DNA of 64,000 nucleotides, taken from positions 124,001-188,000 of the forward strand of contig JAHJUE010000007.1 in assembly GCA_018829205.1 (NCBI GenBank), given 5' to 3'. The first letter of the stretch is position 1. Each line of letters starts with the position of its first letter. The notes under the pieces were generated by a model. It was not told the DNA's origin, did no database searches, and saw only the letters and a list, made by a program, of their open reading frames with translations. Of this stretch, positions 24,671 through 33,254 are shown in pieces. The translations under genes and the position numbers were made by a program. The DNA comes from Bacteroidota bacterium. Its GTDB lineage: Bacteria > Bacteroidota > Ignavibacteria > Ignavibacteriales > Melioribacteraceae.

Positions 24671-26137
24671 TTATTTTAAACCTAATTCTTTACATAAACG
24701 ATGAAAATTCGAACGTGCAATTCCCAGTTTATTTGCCGCTTCGGCATCAGTTCTGCTGTTCTTGCGTACAAATTGCACGAATCTTTTCCTAAACTCTAAT
24801 TCCGCTTCCTTAAGAAAAGGGACTTCTTCTTTTGAATAAATAGGCAGCGTAAATCCTCCGAATGCCCCTTGATTTTTAATACCGAGCGCCGCCTCAACTT
24901 CATCAATACCGATTGTGCTCGCACCCATTAATACTAATCGCTGCACAACATTTTTTAATTGCCTTACGTTACCCGGCCAATAAAAGTTGGATAAAAACTT
25001 TAAACCTTCATCTGAAATTTCCGGCAAATATACATGAAATTCATTGCATGATTTTTCCATAAAATTTTTAAGAAGTCTAATAATATCATCCTTACGTTCT
25101 CTTAATGGCGGGAGCTGTATATTTAGAATGTTTAATCTGTAATACAAATCTTCCCTGAACTGTCTTTCACGCATTAACATTTCAATATTTTTATTTGATG
25201 CCGCAATTACCCTTACGTTAACACCGTAACTTTTCTTTCTGCCTATTTTATCAATCTCACCGTTCTCTAAAACCCTTAAAAGTTTTGCCTGTGCAAGCAA
25301 AGGGAGTTCGCTAATTTCATCAAGAAATATTGTACCGCCGTTTGCCTGTTCAAACAAACCTGCTTTTTCTTCTTTTGCATCTGTGAACGCCCCTTTTTCA
25401 TATCCAAAAAGTTCGCTTTCAATTAAATCATTTGGTATTGCAGAACAGTTAACGGTTACAAAGTTTTCAAATTTTCTTTGACTGTAATAATGAATATTTC
25501 TCGCAACCAATTCTTTCCCCGTCCCAGATTCGCCAAATATAAGCACGTTGGCATCAGTAGTTGCGTAATTTTCTATTGAACGTTTTATTGATTTTATAGC
25601 GGCTGATTCGCCGATTAAAAAATAATTCTTTATCATTTTTTGAACATTGTTTTGAAGTTTCGATTGCGAGCTGGAATGTTCCTTTCTTAAAATTTCTTTT
25701 TCAATTTCTAGTTTTCTTTTTTCATATGCGTTTTTAATGGCTAGAACAAAATCCGTGGGCTGATAAATATAATCTAAATCGGTAGGATTTTTAGTGCCGA
25801 ACCAGGAAGCGCCGCTTTCAATCAACTGAGTTGCAAACTGAAGATCGGTTTGATTGATAGTCATTTTTGTAATTACAATAACCTGAAGCGTGTTGTCTAT
25901 TTTTTTTATTTCTTCAATAAGTTCCTCGCCATGCAGACCGCCTGATATTTGATAATCAAGAATAACAACATCAAAAAGATGTTTGTTGTTTTTAATTAAT
26001 TTAAGCGTGTCTTTCCCAGAAGAAACGATTTCTTTAACGCACATAATTTCATTAAAGGGTTTTAATGTTTCCTGAACTCTTTTAACGTCGAATTCTTCGT
26101 CTTCTACAATTAGAATATTAATTTTGTGATCATTCAT
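24671..26137 (-). CDS. NtrC-family sigma-54-dependent response regulator
   Basis: 488 residues. The receiver domain (~7-125) has D61 in VVILDYQISGG as phosphoacceptor. A linker coiled coil (~145-175) leads to the AAA+ domain with Walker A GESGTGKE (~201-208), Walker B GTIFLDEI and the arginine finger region REDLYYRLN. The sigma-54 contact loop reads GAFTDA instead of GAFTGA. The C-terminal Fis-type helix-turn-helix is RTDAEAANKLGIARSNFHRLCKELGLK. Third gene of the SBP-kinase-regulator cassette (12-base gap). It likely drives the adjacent receptor/glycosidase operon from sigma-54 promoters. Confidence 0.93.
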   Translation of the reverse strand: MNDHKINILIVEDEEFDVKRVQETLKPFNEIMCVKEIVSSGKDTLKLIKNNKHLFDVVILDYQISGGLHGEELIEEIKKIDNTLQVIVITKMTINQTDLQFATQLIESGASWFGTKNPTDLDYIYQPTDFVLAIKNAYEKRKLEIEKEILRKEHSSSQSKLQNNVQKMIKNYFLIGESAAIKSIKRSIENYATTDANVLIFGESGTGKELVARNIHYYSQRKFENFVTVNCSAIPNDLIESELFGYEKGAFTDAKEEKAGLFEQANGGTIFLDEISELPLLAQAKLLRVLENGEIDKIGRKKSYGVNVRVIAASNKNIEMLMRERQFREDLYYRLNILNIQLPPLRERKDDIIRLLKNFMEKSCNEFHVYLPEISDEGLKFLSNFYWPGNVRQLKNVVQRLVLMGASTIGIDEVEAALGIKNQGAFGGFTLPIYSKEEVPFLKEAELEFRKRFVQFVRKNSRTDAEAANKLGIARSNFHRLCKELGLK

Positions 26138-26149
26138 ATATTATCATTT

Positions 26150-27613
26150 TTAGTTATGAGGAATTTGAATAACAATAACAGCCCCGGATTTACCGTTATA
26201 CGCATCAATTTTCATTCCGCAGCGTTTGCAATTTTCATATGCAATATAACAACCGTAGCCGGAATTTTGTGCTTTACTTTTTGTAGTAATTTTTTCCATG
26301 AATAATTTTTTTATTCCGTCTGCGTCGGTTTTTAAAATTTCTTTACTGAAACCTATTCCGTTATCTTCAATTATAACATTGGATATTTTTCCTGAAGGCG
26401 AATATTTTGTTCTTATCGAAATAGTAGTATCATGATCTTTATTGTGATCTATACAATTCTGTATAAGGGGCTCGATAATTTCCCATAAAACGTATTCATT
26501 AATGTGAAGAGCCGGCATATTATCGTCAAGTTCCAACTCAAAATTATATTGTTCGTTTTCTTTATAAACTCTTTTAAAAATATTTTTTATGATAAATCGA
26601 ATAACAGAATTAAGGTTTGTATTAAAACTTACATTTCGAATTACATTAATGGGAGGATTAAAATTTTTCATGTCGTAAACTACGCGCCCTACAAAATTTG
26701 CATATTTAACAACCTGATTTTTTATTTCTTCAAAGTTTGATTCAGTCAGATTCAGAATATCCTGTTTTATAAAACCCATTATCTTTTCGGCTTTATGCTG
26801 GGCGTGATATATTCTTTTTGTAAACAGAGCTTCTTTTTGTTCCTCTATTTTTTGCGTTAGCTGTTTTTCCCTCTGCATAAATAGTTCTGACTGCATCTGG
26901 TCTCTTTCCCTAACAAGAAAGGTTGTTATAAGAAACATCAATAGGATACTAAATAATATTAACGCTGAAAAAAGCGCCCCGGTTTGGTCGGATGAGCTTG
27001 TAATAACCTTCATAATATCAGTAAAGTCGGGAATAATTTTCATATAAACAGAACCCACAACTTCTCCTTTTACCGAAAAGGGGACGAGAACATGAAAAAC
27101 CTGCGAAGTTTCTTTTTTGTTAAGCACAGTTTCACTTTTAAATAAACTTTCCCTTGATTTTACAAATAGTTCTTTTGCTTTCCCGCGGTATGCCGTGTTT
27201 ATGATTTTACTTGTTTGACGCATAACAACATAGTTATAAAGCGCACGCCCGTCGTCTATATCTATTACTTTTTCCCCGTTATAAAACAACAGACATATAT
27301 CTTCAATATTTTTTTGAAGTCGCTGTTGTGTTAGAATAAAATCGAGCGCTTCTATAACAGATGAATAATCCGTCTCATTTTCGGATGAAAAATTACTGCT
27401 CTGCATCAGCAGCTCAAGAGAGGTGGTTGTTAAATCTGCAATTCTTTCCGCCGTATCCCAGCGGTAAATATCTATAGATTTCCCGATAAGATTTTGTGTT
27501 GAACGCGTGTTTATATAAGATAAAGTGATTTGAGAAATACTTATAATTAATATTAATATTATAAAATGGTAAAACTCAAACCTGTATTTTTTTATTCGAT
27601 TTAAAAAACTCAT
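26150..27613 (-). CDS. Membrane sensor histidine kinase with periplasmic domain
   Basis: 487 residues. Two membrane helices (~15-33 and ~212-232) enclose a ~180-residue periplasmic sensor domain; a coiled coil follows. The dimerisation region is atypical: it has HAQHKAEKIMGFIKQDILNL but no H-E-x-R-x-P box. The ATPase domain is clear, with ENLVQ-like IIEPLIQNCIDHN, NVIIEDNGIGFSKEIL and SGYGCYIAYENCKRCG. It lies between the solute-binding protein gene (14-base gap) and the sigma-54 activator, so the three form one sensing unit. The lack of a canonical His box makes the phosphorylated His uncertain. Confidence 0.87.
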   Translation of the reverse strand: MSFLNRIKKYRFEFYHFIILILIISISQITLSYINTRSTQNLIGKSIDIYRWDTAERIADLTTTSLELLMQSSNFSSENETDYSSVIEALDFILTQQRLQKNIEDICLLFYNGEKVIDIDDGRALYNYVVMRQTSKIINTAYRGKAKELFVKSRESLFKSETVLNKKETSQVFHVLVPFSVKGEVVGSVYMKIIPDFTDIMKVITSSSDQTGALFSALILFSILLMFLITTFLVRERDQMQSELFMQREKQLTQKIEEQKEALFTKRIYHAQHKAEKIMGFIKQDILNLTESNFEEIKNQVVKYANFVGRVVYDMKNFNPPINVIRNVSFNTNLNSVIRFIIKNIFKRVYKENEQYNFELELDDNMPALHINEYVLWEIIEPLIQNCIDHNKDHDTTISIRTKYSPSGKISNVIIEDNGIGFSKEILKTDADGIKKLFMEKITTKSKAQNSGYGCYIAYENCKRCGMKIDAYNGKSGAVIVIQIPHN

Positions 27614-27627
27614 ACTGCCGCCAAGTT

Positions 27628-28998
27628 TTATTGTTCGTTTTCAAATGATAAATTTATTATAATGTTAATTTGCGCCTGTGCCGATTTAAGGGCTTCATCC
27701 ACCGATAATTCTTTTTTTAATGCTTTATTTAAATACGTTGAAAGCACGTCGGATATTTTTGTATAATTATAATCCGATGGCCTGTGCAGGCCGTTTGTTA
27801 TTATATTATTAAAATTCCCCAAACGAGGATATTCGTTAATTATATTTTTATCCGTATAAAATATTTTAAGAATGGGTAAGTAAGAGCCTGATTTATAGTT
27901 TAGCTCCTGAATCTTCCGCGAAAGCACAAATTTTATAAAAGTAACCGCTTCTTCTTTTACCGAAGAGAACCGGGATAATATAAAATTCCACCCGCCAATT
28001 GCCGATGTAGAATGACTGCTTAAATTTTTGGGCAGAGGCACAGCTTCCAGCAAATTCAGCTTGTTCGTAGTTTTAGAAACAAGGTTCGAATATTTTATTG
28101 TTGTTGGCCATCCCCTAAAAAAAGGAACATCGTTTTCCAATGCATATTCATAAGCCCCGCTTTCATCAAAACCTGCAACTTCTTTTGGCGATATTTTATA
28201 TTTATATATAAAATCAACTAACTTTTGCGCGCTTGCAACCGTACTCGGATTGTAAACATTAAATTTGCCGTTGCTGTAAATATTCCCTTCATTTGCGCCG
28301 AGAATCTCAATATAATTGCATATCAAACCTTCGTAAGCATCGCCTTGAAAAACATAAAGATAATTTTTCGGTAAATTTTTATCCTTTAGTTTTATTAATT
28401 CTTCCCATGTAATTCCTTTTTTTAATTTATTTTCAATCTCTTCCGCATCATTAAGTTTTTCTATTAAATCTTTCCTGTAATACATTACTCCCACATCAAT
28501 AAAAAAAGGAACAGCGAACAACGAATCGTTATAAATACATGTTTCAATAGCTTGGGGCAATAATTTTTCCAATTCATTTTCGGAAAAATAATTTTCCAAA
28601 GGCTCTGCCCATTTTGCAAATCTGGGAATCCATATTTGGTCAATAGCGAAGATATCAATCCGGCTGTTGCGGCTTCGCAGAGTTCTCGTAATTAATTCTT
28701 TGCGTTTATTAGTCGTGAATTTTACTGTTGGTATATCAACGGGAATTACTTCTATTTTACCTTTATATTTTTCATTAAAAATATCTATAAGTTCAATATG
28801 AGCTTTTGTGATATTATCAGCGAAATATACTTTTGCGACTTTTTCATCGGTAAGAAAACTGTTTTGAAAGGGAAATAAATAAAATATTACCGAAGTTATA
28901 ATAGCAATCAATATTAAAAAATATATTAGCCAATTTGGAATATTGCTGCGGGCGGTTGATTGCGGAACGGAATCATAAATGTTTCGAAAAGGATTCAT
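27628..28998 (-). CDS. Membrane-anchored family-1 extracellular solute-binding protein (sensor type)
   Basis: 456 residues, with AGGGAGG before the ATG. One N-terminal helix (~24-43) anchors the protein. The rest is a family-1 sugar-type binding fold: AHIELIDIFNEKYKGKIEVIPVDI, RIDIFAIDQIWIPRFAKWAEPL, DSLFAVPFFIDVGVMYYRKDL, and GGWNFILSRFSSVKEEAVTFIKF. There is no lipobox, and no ABC permease or ATPase gene lies nearby. The next two genes are a histidine kinase and a sigma-54 activator. This suggests it captures a ligand, probably an oligosaccharide, to signal rather than to import. Confidence 0.88.
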   Translation of the reverse strand: MNPFRNIYDSVPQSTARSNIPNWLIYFLILIAIITSVIFYLFPFQNSFLTDEKVAKVYFADNITKAHIELIDIFNEKYKGKIEVIPVDIPTVKFTTNKRKELITRTLRSRNSRIDIFAIDQIWIPRFAKWAEPLENYFSENELEKLLPQAIETCIYNDSLFAVPFFIDVGVMYYRKDLIEKLNDAEEIENKLKKGITWEELIKLKDKNLPKNYLYVFQGDAYEGLICNYIEILGANEGNIYSNGKFNVYNPSTVASAQKLVDFIYKYKISPKEVAGFDESGAYEYALENDVPFFRGWPTTIKYSNLVSKTTNKLNLLEAVPLPKNLSSHSTSAIGGWNFILSRFSSVKEEAVTFIKFVLSRKIQELNYKSGSYLPILKIFYTDKNIINEYPRLGNFNNIITNGLHRPSDYNYTKISDVLSTYLNKALKKELSVDEALKSAQAQINIIINLSFENEQ

Positions 28999-29023
28999 AA
29001 CCTCCCTTGTTTTTATATGAAGT

Positions 29024-29039
29024 TACAATCATTATGCCA
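29024..29039 (-). promoter_or_regulatory. Candidate -24/-12 element upstream of the solute-binding-protein operon
   Basis: Minus strand TGGCATAATGATTGTA has TGGCA and TTG at -24/-12 spacing, with T after the TTG. The same stretch can also be read as a sigma-70-type promoter: TTGGCA, 17 bases, TATAAA. Which holds cannot be decided from sequence. The short leader to the ATG at 28998 contains the ribosome binding site. Confidence 0.35.
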
Positions 29040-29109
29040 ATAGATTAATATAGTATTTGTAAAAACGTTTTTCATGTTTTTAATTTTCAGAAATATTTTA
29101 AAGATTAGA

Positions 29110-29150
29110 TGAATGGCTGATTGAAGTTCATTCAACCAATCACCCATTCA
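29110..29150. repeat. Imperfect hairpin in intergenic region
   Basis: Arms TGAATGG-c-TGATTG and CAATCA-c-CCATTCA pair with one mismatch around a 13-base loop. There is no T run. It may be a regulatory stem-loop or a remnant of a dispersed repeat. Confidence 0.4.
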
Positions 29151-29191
29151 TTCAATCTCTTGAGTTATAAATAATTTTTCATTTTTAGATC

Positions 29192-29221
29192 TTGACAAAA
29201 ACAAATACTTTTGAGGATACT
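29192..29221 (+). promoter_or_regulatory. Candidate sigma-70-type promoter for the cobalamin riboswitch transcript
   Basis: TTGACA at 29192, an 18-base spacer and GATACT at 29216 (four of six to TATAAT). It is correctly oriented and ~130 bases before the riboswitch. Confidence 0.35.
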
Positions 29222-29349
29222 ATTCATCCAATCGACATTTAAACCTTCTCTCAAAAAAAATAGGAATATTAGTAAATAAATCATTATTTGAAAGTTTTTA
29301 AAATTTTTCTTGCCCAACTAACAATATCATTATATATTACCTCCACAAA

Positions 29350-29545
29350 ATAATGGCCGTCGCGCGCAATTCTTGCGTGCGAGTTAATAGGGAATAAGGT
29401 GAAAATCCTTAACAGTACCCGCTGCTGTAAGTCCCGGCTCCGATCATTCGGGGTCAGAACCTTGGCAACTTTAAACCACTGTCTCGCTGTATGCGGGATG
29501 GGAAGGTCGCCGAAGGTCGGGATAAGTCAGAAGACCTGCCGTTAT
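29350..29545 (+). ncRNA. Cobalamin (adenosylcobalamin-type) riboswitch
   Basis: The conserved core elements occur in order: GGGAATAAGGTGAAAATCC near 29390-29408, then CCCGCTGCTGTAA near 29419, a stem-loop, GCCACTG-like AAACCACTG at ~29473, GGGAAGG at 29500, and the B12 box AAGTCAGAAGACCTGCC at 29524-29540. This is the standard aptamer of the cobalamin riboswitch family. It precedes the BtuB-like receptor gene by ~130 bases. Binding of cobalamin would lower receptor expression, probably by hiding the ribosome binding site or by termination. A stem GCTTT...AAAGC at ~29560-29576 and pairing AGGTC/GACCT further down could form the expression platform. Confidence 0.95.
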
Positions 29546-29675
29546 TAAAATAATTCATATGCTTTCGGGTTAAAAGCGGGAATGATTTAGGTCATACTTT
29601 TTAACTTCTTAAATCTTTCTTTCACTTTTAGACCTGTTGCAGATTTTTTTAACTCTTTCTATAAGGAATTATATT

Positions 29676-31862
29676 ATGAAAAAAGAGAAAAAGAATCCTG
29701 CAATCATGGTGATTGTAACAGGATTTCTAATTCTAATGCAGATTAACCTATCTGCGCAAAGCGACTCATTAAAAAATTATAATATCGACGAAGTTATAAT
29801 ATCAGCCACCCGCAGTGAAAAAAATCTTTGGAATGTAGGACGAAGCGTTTCGGTAATTTCAAAAAATGATTTTAACAATTCATTTTATTTAATGCCTTCC
29901 GAACTGCTGGCTTCGCAGGAAGGAATAAATATTATTGGAGCGGGACAAAATCCAGGCGCGCTGCAGAACATTTATATGAGAGGCTCACAGTCAAACCATA
30001 CCGTAATTATGATTGACGGACTTAGAATTTCAGATCCTTCATCGGTTGAAAATTCAATTGACCTTTCGGAATTATCATTTGCCAATATCCAAAAAATTGA
30101 ACTTGTAAGGGGTTCCCACTCAACACTTTACGGATCATCAGCAATTGGCGGAGTAATTAATTTTGTAACAGAAAAAAACATGAAGCCCGGCCTGAATGCT
30201 GATTTTAATTTAAGAACCGGCACTTTTGGAAATGGTGCATTCGACCTTTCACAAAATCTGCTTTTAAACTATACCGCATATAACGGATTCTATTTAAGCG
30301 GTGAAATTTTCAATGCAAATATAAAAGGTATTGACGCAACCGTTAAAAGAAACGGCGTTAATTTATTTCAAAATTATGATAATGATAATTTCGATAAGAC
30401 TGATTTATTCGGTAAAGCCGGGTATGCCGACAATAAATGGGATGTATTTATTTCATATAAAAGAACCGATCAGAAAGTTGATATTGACGACGGCGCTTTT
30501 AGCGATGACGATAATTATAATGTTGAATTTGAAAGAAACATATTTAATCTAGGCGCTTCATACAAATTGAATAACAAACTGAAGTTTATGCTTAGCAGCG
30601 GTTATACCGATATGAAACGATTTTCCGTTGATGATTCTTCAATTGTCGACAATTCAGGAACTACCGATCATTCCTATTTTGAAGGAACATACGATGGTTC
30701 AGTATTAAACAATGAACTGCAGGCTAATTTGAAATTTGAAAATTTTTCGGCTGTAATAGGAGGAGGACTATATACAGAGAAAATGAATAATAAAACATTT
30801 TTCTATTCCGGCGGGGCTTTCTCTTATCAATCTGAACAGAATTTGGATTCGCTTAATATTAAATCCGATATTAAAAATATATTCGCGCACGCTGATTTTA
30901 ACGGCGCGATAATTTCTAAAAACTTGAACGCATTTTCATTAGGTATAGGCGCGCGCTACAGCAGCCATTCTACTTTCGGCGGCGAAACTACTTTTGAAAT
31001 TAATCCGGCTTATAAATTTGCACCACATTCGTTATTGTATTTTTCATATGCAACCGGATTTAACGCTCCGTCTCTTTATAGATTATTTTCACCCGAAACC
31101 GATTTTTCTTCGGGTATTACTAGAGGAAACAAAAACTTAAAACCGGAATATTCTAAATCAATTGAACTTGGATTAAAACAAGGCCTGGGTGACGATTTGA
31201 ATTTTACTGTTTCCATATACAATACAGAAATTGATAATTATATTGAATATGTATACTTATGGAATAAAGACGTTAATATTTCAGAATTAGGCAATGACTG
31301 GATGCGTAATGATTTTAGAGGAGATACTTATATAAATCTAGGTAAAATGAGAAATAAAGGATTTGAAATTACCGTTGATTATAAATTAAATGATAAAATA
31401 TCAACAGGCGGAAATTTTACCATTGTCGACAGCAAGGTTGAATATTTAAGATCAGCCATTGAGGAAAATCATACAAAAGGAAATTATGTGCAGTCCTTCT
31501 TTTTCGGAGAGTTTGTAACTGAAGACGGAATCTCTAATTCAATGATAAAAAGATCAAACACCGCAAATCTTTTTGCCGCATATAAACCTATTGAAGATTT
31601 AACGCTGAGATTAAATGTTAAAATCGTCGGGAAAAAACAAGACGTGGCTTACGACGGTACACTTGGACCTTACGGCGCATTGGGAGCTCAAAACATTGCC
31701 GGTTATGCCCTGTTTGATTTGTCGGCAAAGTATAATATCCTTCAAAATCTTTCCTTGGGATTACGAATTGAAAACATTTTCGATAAAGAATACACAGAAG
31801 TTCTCGGTTACAGAACGAGGGGAAGAGGCGCATATTTCAGTTTGAGATACTCGCTTCAGTAA
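29676..31862 (+). CDS. btuB: BtuB-like TonB-dependent receptor for cobalamin
   Basis: 728 residues from the ATG at 29676, with AAGGAA upstream; the TTG-like start at 29637 lies inside the leader. The signal peptide ends NLSAQ. A TonB-box-like strand (IDEVIISATRSEK) and plug (NIYMRGSQSNHTVIMIDG, IELVRGSHSTLYGSSAIGGVIN) are followed by a 22-strand barrel with the end block LGLRIENIFDKEYTEVLGY and a terminal strand GAYFSLRYSLQ. The cobalamin riboswitch directly upstream is the main reason to call it a corrinoid receptor. No BtuCDF genes lie in the window. A terminator follows. Confidence 0.93.
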   Translation: MKKEKKNPAIMVIVTGFLILMQINLSAQSDSLKNYNIDEVIISATRSEKNLWNVGRSVSVISKNDFNNSFYLMPSELLASQEGINIIGAGQNPGALQNIYMRGSQSNHTVIMIDGLRISDPSSVENSIDLSELSFANIQKIELVRGSHSTLYGSSAIGGVINFVTEKNMKPGLNADFNLRTGTFGNGAFDLSQNLLLNYTAYNGFYLSGEIFNANIKGIDATVKRNGVNLFQNYDNDNFDKTDLFGKAGYADNKWDVFISYKRTDQKVDIDDGAFSDDDNYNVEFERNIFNLGASYKLNNKLKFMLSSGYTDMKRFSVDDSSIVDNSGTTDHSYFEGTYDGSVLNNELQANLKFENFSAVIGGGLYTEKMNNKTFFYSGGAFSYQSEQNLDSLNIKSDIKNIFAHADFNGAIISKNLNAFSLGIGARYSSHSTFGGETTFEINPAYKFAPHSLLYFSYATGFNAPSLYRLFSPETDFSSGITRGNKNLKPEYSKSIELGLKQGLGDDLNFTVSIYNTEIDNYIEYVYLWNKDVNISELGNDWMRNDFRGDTYINLGKMRNKGFEITVDYKLNDKISTGGNFTIVDSKVEYLRSAIEENHTKGNYVQSFFFGEFVTEDGISNSMIKRSNTANLFAAYKPIEDLTLRLNVKIVGKKQDVAYDGTLGPYGALGAQNIAGYALFDLSAKYNILQNLSLGLRIENIFDKEYTEVLGYRTRGRGAYFSLRYSLQ

Positions 31863-31871
31863 AGTTTTTAA

Positions 31872-31897
31872 ATCCCCGTTAATCGGGGATTTTTTTT
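31872..31897 (+). terminator. Rho-independent terminator after btuB
   Basis: Arms ATCCCCG and CGGGGAT with a 5-base loop, followed by seven T residues; starts 10 bases after the stop codon. Confidence 0.9.
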
Positions 31898-32112
31898 GAA
31901 TGAAAATAATGATACTATATTTATGATTATAAAATAATATTAGTTTTGCTTCGGCATATAATTTAAAAATATTTTATAAAGCCGCTTCGCCAAAACTTAT
32001 ATATCATGTATATGACATAAAAATATTTGTCAATATTGATGTTTAACAAAGCAAATGCTTGTTATCTTCGCCAATTTTTAACAAATTCATATTAATAAAT
32101 AATGGGATTAAA

Positions 32113-32568
32113 ATGAGCAGCGAATTATTATATAATTTTTTTTCCGATGATGACTTTTTGAGAATTTCCAACAAAATAAGCGAAATGGAAAAATTTACGG
32201 CAGGTGAAATTCGTGTCGCCGTTAAAGAGGAAAAACAATTCCTGAAAAAAAACAAATCATTGCGTGAACTCGCGGAAGAAGAGTTTCATAATTTAAAAAT
32301 GGATGAAACCCGGGATAAAACCGGAATTCTTTTATACCTTATTTTGCAAGAACGGCAGTTTTATATACTTGCCGATTCCGGAATAAATGAAAAAGTAAAA
32401 CAGGAAACTTGGGACAAAATACGAGACGAAATGCAGAATGAATTCCGTGAAGGACATTTTGCAAACGGTATGCTGCTTGGTATTGAAAAAGTGGGAAAAA
32501 TCCTATTAGATCATTTTCCGATTAAAGAAGATGATACAAACGAGCTTTCAAACAAAGTTGTATTTTAA
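32113..32568 (+). CDS. TPM-domain protein without signal or membrane segment
   Basis: 151 residues from the ATG at 32113; the earlier start at 32059 would add an unrelated head. The TPM domain is seen in KISEMEKFTAGEIRVAVKEE, the ARDKTGILLYLILQERQFYILADSGINEKV block, and WDKIRDEMQNEFREGHFANGMLLGIEKVGKIL. TPM proteins often carry a signal peptide and membrane helix; here neither is present, so it is cytoplasmic. Some TPM proteins have phosphatase activity or act in photosystem or membrane-protein repair; no role is implied here. The next gene starts 29 bases later. Confidence 0.85.
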   Translation: MSSELLYNFFSDDDFLRISNKISEMEKFTAGEIRVAVKEEKQFLKKNKSLRELAEEEFHNLKMDETRDKTGILLYLILQERQFYILADSGINEKVKQETWDKIRDEMQNEFREGHFANGMLLGIEKVGKILLDHFPIKEDDTNELSNKVVF

Positions 32569-32597
32569 TTCCCTATTAACCGCTCAGATGAAAACAC

Positions 32598-33254
32598 ATG
32601 GATATTAAAAAACATAGTTACCTGCTGGAATTAATTGTAGTATTTATTGGTCTATTTCTGGCGTTTACTTTAGACCGCATGTGGGATAATTACAAAACAG
32701 GAGTAGCCGAAGAAAATTATCTGAACGGATTTTTAAAAGATATTACATCAGATCATAATGATTTAGATTCAAGTCTGGTGGGATATAAATATAATGTAAA
32801 CAGATTACGAAATATTATTAATATGGCTGGCACAGACGGAATCCCTCAGGACACACTACTACCTTTAGCCGCGTTAATGGGATCGCAGTCAAAATTTGTT
32901 CCTCAGCGCATTACATATGAAACCCTAACGGCAAGCGGCAGTTTATCAATTATTTCAGATTATGAACTTCGCCAGAAAATTGCCGAACTTTACACAAAAT
33001 ATAATTCAATATTATTTATCGAAGAGACATTTAATAAATATATATCCGAAAATGTATTCCCTTTTCTTCAAAACAATTTTGATTTTATGGATAATTCGCT
33101 AATAGATAAAAATCTTGGCAAAAATCCGGTATTTAAAAATATGACCATGTTTTATTACAGCATTTATAAAGCAAAACTGGAAAACCTTACGCAGGTAAAA
33201 ATAATTGCGGAAGAAGTACTAGAACTGCTTCAAAAGGAATTGGACATTAACTGA
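32598..33254 (+). CDS. DUF6090-like membrane-anchored protein
   Basis: 218 residues. One N-terminal membrane helix (LLELIVVFIGLFLAFTLDRMWDNY) is followed by a helical extracytoplasmic domain. The ELIVVFIGLFLAF...WDNYK opening resembles the DUF6090 family of Bacteroidota. Later blocks (YETLTASGSLSIISDYELRQKIAELYTKYNSI) are shared by this family, whose function is unknown. It converges on the histone-deacetylase-like gene with an 8-base overlap. Confidence 0.65.
   Translation: MDIKKHSYLLELIVVFIGLFLAFTLDRMWDNYKTGVAEENYLNGFLKDITSDHNDLDSSLVGYKYNVNRLRNIINMAGTDGIPQDTLLPLAALMGSQSKFVPQRITYETLTASGSLSIISDYELRQKIAELYTKYNSILFIEETFNKYISENVFPFLQNNFDFMDNSLIDKNLGKNPVFKNMTMFYYSIYKAKLENLTQVKIIAEEVLELLQKELDIN

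Larger units (their letters stand above)
28999..29345. other. Intergenic region between the SBP operon and the cobalamin riboswitch
   Basis: About 350 bases without a gene. It contains two divergent promoter candidates (29024-29039 minus, 29192-29221 plus) and an imperfect hairpin at 29110-29150. Nothing else was recognised. Confidence 0.6.

Noticed and set aside
29110-29150. Terminator for the SBP operon or riboswitch transcript
   Set aside because: It is upstream of both transcripts and has no T run, so it cannot end either.
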